Part shown: positions 54,520 to 64,000 of the stretch, one piece after another
How the letters are laid out: every line of letters begins with the position of its first letter
Position numbering within the stretch: position 1 is the first letter of the stretch
Position numbers and translations under genes: made by a program
Notes under the pieces: model-generated
Told to the model about the DNA's origin: nothing
Database searches by the model: none
What the model saw: the letters and a program-made list of their open reading frames with translations, nothing else
Source: Siphonodentalium dalli
Taxonomy: Eukaryota; Mollusca; Scaphopoda; Gadilida; Siphonodentaliidae
Direction: 5' to 3'
Assembly: GCA_032622095.1 (NCBI GenBank)
Contig: CP136062.1
Location: 3,348,001 to 3,412,000, forward strand
Length of the DNA: 64,000 nucleotides

Positions 54520-55244
54520 TTGTGCCAAAGAATTTAGTCATGCAAAGAGTAAAATCCAAGATGGCTGCTGGCAGAGATGTTTTTTGGCCGAACGACCGCA
54601 AACTTACTCGTTCCCATCTGCATGTCAATATTAACATCCATGACAAATTTCATGATGATCAGACTAACAGTACGACCTGCAGCCCATGCTAATAGATTGA
54701 ATTTTTAAATCCAAGATGGCCGCTGTCCGCCATGTTTTTTTCCGAATGACCCCAAAATGCCTCGATCCCATCTACATGTGAATGTCAACAGGGGAACAGC
54801 CATTACAAATTTCATAATGATCCGACCAAAGGTAGGACCTGCGTACCGGTATGTACACATCTAGCCCGTGCCAAAGGATTTACCGGTATTCAAACAAAGA
54901 GTAAAATCTAAGATGACTGCTGATGGCCATGTTTTTTGGCTGAACGACCCCAAAATGACTCGTTCCCATCTACATGTCAAAATTAACATCCATGGCAAAT
55001 TTAATGATGATCGACAAAGATACAACCTGTAGCCCATGCTAATGGATTGATTTTTTAAATCCAAGATGGCCACTGGTGCCTGGTGGCCATGTTTTTTGGC
55101 CGAACGACCCCAAAATGACTCGTTCCCATCTACGTCATGTCAATAGCCATGACAAATCTCATAATGATCTGACCAAAGATACGACCTGTAGCCCATGCTA
55201 ATGGATTGATTTTTGAAATCCAAGATAGCCGCTGGTGCCTGGTG

Positions 55245-55737
55245 CAGGGAAGGATCCAGGGCTCTTTTGATACCTGTTACACGGTTTGGGCGCCCAAACT
55301 CGGGTGGCCTAAATGTCCCCAAATTGCAAGTGGATAGTTTTATTAAAGCTGAATTTTCTATATTTTGAAGGAAATCTTCTATATAATTCAACAACATGCA
55401 ATGCATCAATATACAGTTTATATAGAGCCTTTATTTGCTTAATCAAGTGTCCAGTGAGAACTATTTTAACCCTTTCATGACTGGGGCTTCTTGAAATTTT
55501 GCAAAAATCCTGTGCCAATGCATTCTCTTATATAAATGAGAGTCTCCCATCTAAGGAGCCTCGCATATATAAGATAATACATTGGCCTTTATCTTGACCT
55601 TGTAAGCCAGTGCATTTTCTTATGCGGGATCTTTAATGCTGCACCTAAGGGATGGGGGTGACCCCCTCCCGTACCTACCCCCATCTCGGGCCTACGGCCA
55701 TCGGGATATGCCGAAAAAATCCCTGGATCCATCCCTG
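55245..55737. mobile_element. hAT-like MITE, family H copy 2
   Basis: 493 bp with GCCTGGTG at 55237-55244 and 55738-55745. Ends CAGGGAAGGATCCAGG and inverted CAGGGATGGATCCAGG. The neighbouring satellite unit near 55063-55090 shows the uninterrupted site. Confidence 0.92.
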
Positions 55738-55998
55738 GCCTGGTGGCCATGTTTTTTGGTCGAGCGACCCTAAAATGACTCATTCCCATCTATGACATGT
55801 CAATGTCAACAGCCATGACAAATTCCATAATGATGTGACCAAAGGTACGACCTGTAGCCTGTGCCAAAGACTTGTTCCCATTTACATGTCAATATTAACA
55901 TCCATGACAAATTTTATGATGATCAGATGAATAGTACGATCTGTACTAGTAGTCAGCACCAATGGATTGAATTTTGAAATCCAAGATGGCCGCCAGTG

Positions 55999-56433
55999 CA
56001 GGGAAGGATCCAGGGCTCTTTTGATACCTGTTACAGGTTTGGGCGCCCAAACTCTAGTGGCCTAAATGTCCCCAAATTGCAAGTGGATAGTTTTATTAAA
56101 GCTGAATTTTCTATATTTTGAAGGAAATCTTCTATTATAATTCAACAACATGCAATGCAAATCATCAATATACAGTTGATATAGAGCCTTTATTTGCTTA
56201 ATCAAGTGTCCAGTGAGAAATAGTTTAACCCTTTCATGACTGGGGCTTCTTGAAATTATCTTGACCTTGTAAGTCAGTGCATTTTCTTATGCGGGATCTT
56301 TAATGCTGCACCTAAGGGAGGCCCCTGGGAGGCGACCCCCTCCCGTACCTACCCCAATCTCGGTCCTATGGCCCTCGGGGCATATCATGGTCCCAAAACA
56401 GGTGTCCCCAAAAAATCCCTGGATCCATCCCTG
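55999..56433. mobile_element. hAT-like MITE, family H copy 3
   Basis: 435 bp with CGCCAGTG at 55991-55998 and 56434-56441, and the same ends as copy 2. It is inserted in the palindromic core of a satellite unit. Confidence 0.92.
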
Positions 56434-56970
56434 CGCCAGTGGCCATGTTTTTTGGCCGAATGACCGAAAATGACCCGTTCCCATCTACATGTACAATTTG
56501 TACATGTCAATAGCCATGACAAATCTCATACTTGTAAGGATCTGACTAAAGGTATTATGACCTGTAGCCTATGCCAATGGATTTAGTCATGCAAAGAGTA
56601 AAATCCAAGATGTCTGCTGATGGCCATAACCCGAAAAGGACTTGTTCCTAGCCACATGTCAATATGAACATCGACAAACTTCATGATGATCCGGCAGACG
56701 AACAGTACGAGCTGCAGACCGCACCAATGGATTTAATTTTTAAATTCAAGATGGCCACCAGCGGCCATGTTTTTCGGGAGATTGACACCAAAATGACTCG
56801 TTCCCATCTGCAGGTCATTGTTAACATCCACGACAAATTTCATGAAGATCCGACCAAAGCTACGATCTGTAGCCTGTGCCAAAGGACTTAGTCATGCAAA
56901 GAGTAAAATTCAAAATGGCTGCTGACGGCCATGTTTTTTGGTCGAACAACCCTAAAATGACTCGTTCCCA

Positions 56971-57012
56971 CAGGGATGGATCCAGAGATTATTTGGGGAC
57001 ACCTGTTTTGGG
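56971..57012 (+). mobile_element. hAT-like MITE, family H, truncated left end
   Basis: CAGGGATGGATCCAGAGA opens as in the full copies, but the match stops near 57012, where unrelated sequence begins. Confidence 0.7.
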
Positions 57013-58191
57013 TTGGGCCAGTTTTTGTCGGATACGATTTAATCGGACCGATCCAACTGAATTTGATTTCATCAGGAAAATCCGGCTCATGACGATGGCA
57101 ACGCGGGTGTTTTGCTTGTCACATGACCAAAACATCATTCATAATATCGGAATAGTTAGCAGCGACCGCTATTCTAAAATTATATCAAGAATTCTGATCA
57201 ATCGACAAGAAACAACGGCTGGTAGACCTATGTGCAGAAAATAGGTGCCCGTATATAATAATCGCAACAAGAGGGAGGCAGCTGTGGAAAGGTAGATTAC
57301 GCCAATTTACGGCTATTGGCACTATTAACTGTATTGCCCGTGACCTCAATATATTATTATTAATATATTTATTTTGTTTATTATTAATAAATATTAGTCT
57401 TTAGAAATTCATATGAATATAAATCACCAGGACTACCGGTAGATATAGTAAATGTCTAGATAGGCTGACCACGTACACCAGTTGACTATTTACTACAGTG
57501 ACATGCATAGCATGCATATGACCAGAGTGAAAATCGGACTCGTGCGCGCTGAACCCCAGATTTTATCGGGCCCGATTTATCCGGCAGCCGGATTTACCGG
57601 GCACAATCGGGGCCGTGTGCGCCGACACTTAATTTTGCTTCGATTACAGTTGCTTCGATTAATTTAGAGCTTTTAGAAGTTTAATATTAGTATCGCAATT
57701 CGCAATGCTATTTGTGCATAGATAATTTTGTTTTTATTATTATTGTCACCTAGTCGGCACAGTATGGGATTAGATACAACAGCGCCCAATGGCATACCGA
57801 TCTATTTCATCTGATTTTGCTAGAATCCATACATACCTTTTCACAAGAATACAGGGTAAATTGTGAGAATATTTGCGAGAATCTAGATTTGGATTCTCGC
57901 CGAAAAAATATAAGCACTGCGGTTTATGCTTTCAAAATGAGAGATAATTCTAAGATGCCCTTTATTTCTTTAAATATCACTTTTACGAAATAACGGCCTT
58001 GTCTAAAGAGTTACACCATAAAGACAAAAACTTTGCAAACTTATTGGACACTCAAAACTGCGATGACACATTGCTCATTTTATACGTCATACTGTATGTG
58101 CATAGAAATGGGAGCTCTTAGAAGGGGTCGGACTAGTCAAGTAGTAGTCGATTACCGTACAGGTCTCTGAATTTGCAGTTATTTTGTGTCG
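57013..58191. other. No gene seen
   Basis: The words tttgtcggatacgatttaat (57027) and cccagattttatcgggcccg (57557) hint at another eroded inverted pair. There is no coding signal. Confidence 0.4.
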
Positions 58192-58705
58192 TTAGTGAAC
58201 ATTCAGACGACCATGATACAATCGTAAGTGGAGGCATCGGGACCTGACGAAATTACGGATAGTTTATTGATAGATACCGGTAGACTGAGGGGTCGTCATA
58301 CATGATTTTTTACGTACACATGTAACAGAACGAGAAAGAGAAATGCGGGAGTCGCACCGAAAGTTGGCAGCACCCAGAATCCCAAAGCTAGTCACACATC
58401 CAAGCGGCTTCGACATTGCTTAACTTCGGTGATCACACAAAGCGTCTAACGACCATGACCAAGAAATCTAGACCTCTCGAGCAGAGAAGTCATCGGCCTT
58501 CTACATTTACAATGCGACAGCTATACACACAACTGCGATTACATTGCAAGTGGAAGTATTCAAGGATAAGCCACGATTTTGAATCTAAAATCAAACAGTG
58601 CTTGATATTATTGACATTATTTTTTTTCTTGCGATTATGACGTCAGCTACTTCCTACGATGGAAATTCTTCCACTTACGAATGAATCATGGTCACCTTAG
58701 TGTAC
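58192..58705. mobile_element. MITE family C copy 1
   Basis: Left end acattcagacgaccatgata, with caatcgtaagtgga next. Right end, inverted, is acactaaggtgaccatgatt with cattcgtaagtgga. The interior shares gcaagtggaagtatnc, agccacgattttgaat and acttcctacnatgga with copies 2 and 3. Confidence 0.7.
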
Positions 58706-59052
58706 CCTGCTGGACAAAACAAGTGTCCATTGGCACCGCTGTGAATTTGCCGTTTGGCCGTGGTGTCAGAGTTTGTAACAGCAGTTGAGCACCGCGGGCC
58801 GAACAGCAAGTACACTCAGACACTGCGGCCAAACAGCAAGTTCACTGCAGCTGAAAGGCAACTACTCTCGCAGTCGAATGGCATGTACACCATGGTTAGA
58901 TTTCTGGTTTGTATTGTCTTTTTTCAGTTTGATGAAAGTACACCGTCGCAACTACACCATGCTGAATGGCAGTTATACCGCGGCCTAACTGTAGTTAGCC
59001 AGTGGAGCTGCGGTGTAGTTGCATTTCGGCCGCGGTGGCAACGCTAACCGCA
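58706..59052 (-). repeat. Inverted relative of the 49946-50810 element
   Basis: ctgctggacaaaacaagtgt begins it, and accgcg-rich words and cagtttgatgaaagtacacc follow, matching 50090-50290 in reverse. The right end is lost. Confidence 0.7.
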
Positions 59053-59972
59053 CTGCAGTCATCGGCCTTCTATATTCAGATTCACAATGTGAACGCTACA
59101 CACACAACTGTGATTACACTGCAAGTGGAAGTATAGTATCCAAGCATAAGCCACGATTTTGAATATAAAAACAAATGTCAGTGCTTGATATTGATATTTT
59201 TTACTTGCGAATTTGACGTGATCTAGCATGGTTACTTCCTACAATGGAAATTCTTCCACTTAGTGCCACCGCAGACGCTACGATTAAAATCGTCAGTGGA
59301 GAAAATCGTAGGTGGAGAAATAGTAGCTTGTCCGCAGACGCTATGGTGCTGCGATGTTTACAGCTACGATTTTATCCACGTGATCGATCACATGATAGCA
59401 AAACGTTAGACCACATTCTCCACATTATGCAACTAAATACATATGCATGGCATGTTTCTAAATTTTCTAAACTAACAATTTGATGTTGAAAGTTCAAGTG
59501 AAATTGAATATTGTTTTTATTTTGACATTTTTGTACCTGTCAACTCAACAGGCTCAGCTGCCCCAATTGAATTTCAACAATTGCGACAGCCCTCTTCTCC
59601 TTGCCTGATATATGGTATAGGCATGCACTCCCTGTCGTGCCACATCTCCACCAATGTGGCCTCGTTTTTGTAAGTGCAAGAAGTTTGTAAACGTTGCGCC
59701 ATTTTTGAATGTTTAATTTTCGTGGTATTTACAACATGACCAGTGCGACAGTGGTCATGTGACAGCTACGATCGCGTGCGTTGCCAAGGTCACGCCACGA
59801 TTTTCCTGGTAAAATCAAACAGTGCTTGATCGCTACGATTTGGCTACGTGGGCCATGTCGTGGGCATGCGCATTGGATGCTTCCTCCTGCGATTTTCCCC
59901 ACTTACGATTTTAATCGCAGCGTGTGTGGTGGCACTTACAATTGAATCATGCATGGTTGCTTTAGTAGTGTA
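59053..59972. mobile_element. MITE family C copy 2, split by a nested element
   Basis: gtcatcggccttctanattc opens the shared block, which breaks at 59262 and resumes at 59936 (ttacaattgaatcatgcatg). A TTA-duplicating element is inserted between. The end ctttagtagtgta abuts the next MITE. Confidence 0.65.
59263..59935. mobile_element. PIF/Harbinger-like MITE, 673 bp
   Basis: TTA at 59260-59262 and 59936-59938 fits the TWA duplication of Harbinger elements. The inverted ends (GTGCCACCGCAGACGCT and GTGCCACCACACACGCT, then cgattaaaatcg) extend about 46 bp with few mismatches. No transposase. Confidence 0.8.
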
Positions 59973-60316
59973 CCGCTATTCTCAAAGTAATTGACCAGAA
60001 AAACAGGGTGATACCCCGGTCATGACCGCGGTGATACCGGTAATAAACGGTAGCGGTATCGAGATGGTCATGGTGGTGGAGTTACGGTATTGGGCGATAA
60101 TGATACCGCGGTCTTTTAGCGGGCACCGCATTAATTTTGTTGAATACCGCGGTGATTTTCATGGAACTCTTTGAGGGGAGGTATTTACTCACACATACTT
60201 GTTCCCGTTAACAAGCGGTATCAGTACCGCGGTATTGGAGGATACCGCGATATAGTACCGCCATATTAACGGGGTGACACCACGTTATTGGTGGTCAATT
60301 ACTTTAAGTATAGCGG
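59973..60316. mobile_element. Tc1/mariner-like MITE, 344 bp
   Basis: TA flanks both sides. Ends CCGCTATTCTCAAAGTAATT and inverted CCGCTATACTTAAAGTAATT are followed by gacca. The interior is rich in gataccgcggt words. It lies between two family C copies. Confidence 0.82.
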
Positions 60317-60677
60317 TACATTCAGACGACCATGATTCAATCGTAAGTAGAGGAACTAAGCCCGACATGATCGTCAATAGTTTGTTCGGACGCTTGCGAT
60401 GTTGCATACATTATGATATCATAGATTGTTCCTAAAGCATGTGATTGACTACTGGCCTGCTATCATTTCAAGCTTCGATTTTTATGTACACATGACTGCG
60501 ATTAAGCCGCAAGTGGTGATAACCAAGAATGCCACGGTTTAGCATCTAAAATCAAGAGCTTGATATTATTTTATGCCCTACGATTTGGACGTGGACATGC
60601 GCAGTCCAGCTACCAGTTACTTCCTACGACGGAAATCTGTCCACTTACTATTGCATCGTGGTTGTCTGAATGTACCC
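60317..60677. mobile_element. MITE family C copy 3
   Basis: Left end gtacattcagacgaccatga, tcaatcgtaagta. Right end inverted gtacattcagacaaccacga, tgcaatagtaagt. About 30 matching bases make it the best-preserved copy. Confidence 0.8.
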
Positions 60678-60707
60678 TTAAGCAAGTTAATGTAACGTTC
60701 ACTTAGT

Positions 60708-62961
60708 CAGGGTTTCCGTCAGGCCGGCTGCGGGTCCGTCCCACGGACCCATTCCCCTCGCAGATGATCTGTTTGATTCATACATGTACCAAAAGTCAGC
60801 AGCAATATGTCATAAAAAATCTGGCTGCAACGGGAGTTCGGGGGGTTAAACAGAATACTGGTGAAAAAGCGGGTCAATTGTGCACAGTGTGTTACCAGTA
60901 CAGCGTAACCCTTTGAAATCAAAACTACAAAACAAAACTACAACGTAATGTTTGGTGTGCATTGAAATAGCGACGTTATATACAGCGTAATAAATGTCGC
61001 TGTAACATCAAAGAATGTCGGACTGCTGAGTACGGATATTATTTTGAATGAGATTTCTGTCGTTGAAAATAATCATGCTCGGAGATCCCGTGCTATCGTA
61101 CGATTACATAATTTGATCAAAGAATGCCGAATTGCTGAGTTAGGCAGAGTATGGATCAACATACGCCAACAGGCGGTTCTCCTACCAAAGGAGGTATCTA
61201 CCTCCGAGATCCCGTGCTATCGTACTATTGCAATACGGAACCTGTCCCAAATCAGTCTTTATAGCGGGAATTCATAGTGACAACACCATTCATTTGACCC
61301 ATATTACATGCATGGAGGATAAACACAAAAAACATACACCCCCCTCAAATATGGAGATAAAGTCAAAGTACGGTCAATAATAGTTTCGTTGTCCCGCCTG
61401 GGTCCCCAAACACAAACAACGGCGCACATGTTCCCATTTCCCGCCAAAACTCAATTATATTTCGCCGCTATAAATATCTCCTGAGACAAACCCTACAGTA
61501 TATGACGTCACAGTGCACAAATAGTTTTACGATTGACAGAATACATCGAATATATCAGTTTCATTTTCACGGAAGCTACCGGTACTTGAAATTCTAGGAA
61601 ATACTTAATTCAATTCTCCCAGCTATGTATTATTGGACAATGCATAGATGCTTTTTACATGAATTCCAGCGTGACGGAATCACCAAATTTTACGGAATTT
61701 CACTTTTCTGTGGCCTATAAAATCTAAAATTATGACCAGTAGGGTACCGCTTAAAATAAAAAACATTGTACATACTATACAAAGTTGTTTGATTATATAC
61801 AACTATATGTGTATTTAAGAATCATCTCACTCTGGGTCAAATTGTGTCCGTGACGGAATCACCAAAAAAGTGCCATCAATATGAGGGTAGGTCCGTACTA
61901 TTGAAGAACTCTGCTCATTCAGCCAAGCTGACCTGGAAAAAGTTCCCAATTAGTAAAGTAGATACATTATACTTGCAGAAAAAAGCCGCATTGTCACACA
62001 CTTATGTGTATATTACTAGTTAACTCGGTTTGTTCGCCGTGACGGAATCACACAACGGGCGTGACGGAATCACCGTGCGATTTTTTTAGGTATAGTTTTT
62101 TGTGTAACAAATGCGGACATTGTCATAAAAGCATAAAACTTGGCACATTTGTATATTAGGTCCCACGTATTATTTTCAGATATGGGGGCAATCACGAAAA
62201 TACTTTCCATGGCAACGGTTGCTATGCGACTGTTTTTACCTTAGAAACGGGTTGTTGGTAGGGGTTAAACCGTAATTTTACTAAAATATATGTGCAAAAA
62301 GGGGATACTATGGTAATTGAGGCAGATTGTGATATGGGAAATGTGACAAAAATAACATTTCCACACATGCCCCACTATTAACCTAGAATGACCATTGAGC
62401 TGCTTGAAAATGATATTTTGGTTCATTTTACCTTATTTGGCAAAACATGAAATATGCGTTGACTGCGCATGCGCGCATCATTGACCCACAGTCACACAAT
62501 ATCTGGTGTTTAAGAGATTGTATAGTGAGGGCAATGACCATTCCAAAATATATTCATTGGATAGTAATAATGAAATACAGAAGAAGCAACAACATTCCCC
62601 GATGACATGACAATGATGCAAATACCCATTATCGGTATCCATGGCGGCCTTTTCGTGGAATTCATGTTTAGTGTTTAGTTTCATTATACCTGTCGGAATC
62701 TTATTGTAAGTTATAAATTTTTAAACACTAACTTGTAGCTTGATATAGTGTTATGTGCGTAATTACATGATTAATTATCTGGATACCATCAACAGAATTA
62801 ATGCACCCACGGAAAATGATCGACTTGCATAATATACGTAGCTTTGGATTACTTTGTGGGACACTCAGGTGCAAGGAAATGGCTACTTTTCAGTGTCAAA
62901 TAACAAAAGTTATGTGTTTCCCCAATACGGACTCATTAATTTCCCCTTGGCGGAAACCCTG
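60708..62961. mobile_element. 2.25-kb element with cagggtttccg ends, family G
   Basis: Ends CAGGGTTTCCGTCAGG and inverted CAGGGTTTCCGCCAAGG. cttagt flanks it at 60702-60707 and 62962-62967. It shares ends with 48548-49397. The only sizeable frame (61044-61277, 77 codons) has no known domain. Four copies of cgtgacggaatcacc lie at 61670, 61849, 62038 and 62060. It is non-autonomous unless coding parts were lost. Confidence 0.7.
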
Positions 62962-62967
62962 CTTAGT

Positions 62968-64000
62968 GCAATGATTCATTGATTGTTGTTGGCATCTAAT
63001 CAATGGTTGCTGATTGAATATCACCATGTAGAACTTTGAACATAATGACATTGACAATAGGCCTACCATGATTGATGTTTTGATGGTGTATCGAATTTTC
63101 CAAGTTTTCTGTTGTTTTCATTTGCAAAATTGTCATCACGTTGAAAGTATCTATGCTTAGAAATTATGGACAGATGGAGTTCACAAATATGCACACATAC
63201 TGACGTAACTTACCTGCTAGTCACAGTCGGTTGTTGTGCTCGGTTTATGCCGATATTCACATAAATTGCACCTCGTGTTCACGAATTATTTCTGCGGCGG
63301 GACTATTTGTGAATTGTGATTGCGTATTAATTTATAGCACAAACTCACATCTCTTCGTCCGTTGTTGTTAGAAATACAACATTTTATAACATTAGTAAAC
63401 CTCAATACAATTAAAGAAGTAGTTTGTTTCATACAATTGCAGAATATTATGGGTTTAAATTGTCAATGCGTTTGGAACTATATGTTATCATCAAATTTTA
63501 TTTATCGGATTTATTTTTAGATTTTATCGACGAGCACTCATTGACTGAATCGAAATATTCGTCGATGATCGAAACAAGTTAATAGCCTGGCCCGGGTTAC
63601 TCTGCTTTAAACTTATGAATATTGCACGAATCTATCTAAAATACCGATAGAAAATTGAAGATATTCTCTACATGGGCATTGATGCGACTGGTATTAGTTT
63701 TCTGGGAAAATGTTTTTTAATTTGTAAACAATCATCGACTGATTTGTGTTGGTCTTGACAACCGATTACGACAATATACAAATTCAAATTATTTATTGGT
63801 TATGACCATATTCTAGCGTAATCCAAGATAAAATACATATATAAATACCATCTTACATATAATCATTATATATTATTACTGCCTATAGACTACAGTAATA
63901 TATCTATAGTTTCAACTTTTACGACAATAATGCTTTAGGCCCACCGATCCTATGTGCGACATTTCTGCTCCCCAAAATTCGAAATCCAAGGGTCGTATTA
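62968..64000. other. No gene seen
   Basis: AT-rich DNA with no coding pattern or clear repeat. The window ends inside it. Confidence 0.45.

Larger units (their letters stand above)
54520..57010 (+). repeat. Satellite S1, second array, with nested MITEs
   Basis: Units of about 160 bp as at 15105-16470 recur near 54540, 54700, 54900, 55060, 55210, 55970, 56590, 56740 and 56900. Two full hAT-like MITEs (55245-55737 and 55999-56433) split units, and a third is cut off at 56971. The palindromic core gatggccgctggcggccatg is present in most units. Confidence 0.9.

Noticed and set aside
56876-57244. 122-codon frame as a gene
   Set aside because: Its first half is satellite S1 and it then crosses a truncated MITE end.
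61044-61277. 77-codon frame as a transposase remnant
   Set aside because: No catalytic motif; it includes duplicated local words (gatcccgtgctatcgtac), so it looks like repeat.

Overview
The window looks like nuclear DNA of a marine invertebrate animal. I infer a lophotrochozoan, most likely a mollusc. The evidence is one spliced animal gene for a Golgi glycosyltransferase, AT-rich DNA crowded with transposon remnants, and repeat phrases I associate with molluscan genomes (gggccataactct, gccatggcaatagctca, acatgtacatgta). There are no operons and nothing prokaryotic. The species call is an inference.

The only intact host gene I can support is a C1GALT1-like (core 1 beta-1,3-galactosyltransferase) gene on the + strand. 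It has three coding exons: 4645-4948, 7369-8027 and 40522-40677. The splice phases agree and the exons give a 372-residue type II membrane enzyme. Intron 2 is about 32.5 kb and holds most of the mobile DNA described here.

Region by region. 1-4.4 kb: gene-free 5' flank with tandem duplications and a triplicated palindromic MITE. 4.4-8.1 kb: gene start, exon 1, intron 1 with a 157-bp satellite, and exon 2. 8.1-19 kb: intronic repeats, a frameshifted C2H2 zinc-finger pseudogene (10847-11438) and a 161-bp satellite. 19.04-29.25 kb: a complete, apparently very young Ty3/gypsy LTR retrotransposon on the minus strand. It has identical-looking 467-bp LTRs, a 4-bp target duplication, a polypurine tract, gag, and a full pol joined to gag by a strong -1 frameshift signal. 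It sits inside a tRNA-like (SINE-like) sequence. 29.3-40.5 kb: further DNA-transposon remnants, including TTAA-flanked palindromic elements. 40.5-40.7 kb: the last exon. 40.7-64 kb: gene-free 3' flank made of nested MITEs (8-bp, TTAA, TTA and TA target duplications), a second satellite array and CAGGGTTTCCGC-ended elements.

The most notable signals are four. First, the gag-pol recoding site: slippery heptamer TTTAAAC directly before the gag stop, a 6-nt spacer, then an 11-bp perfect stem. Second, the retrotransposon insertion in a tRNA-like sequence within a host intron. Third, hAT-like MITEs inserted repeatedly at the palindromic core of a satellite. Fourth, a C1GALT1-like enzyme lacking the CC pair expected near its C-terminus.
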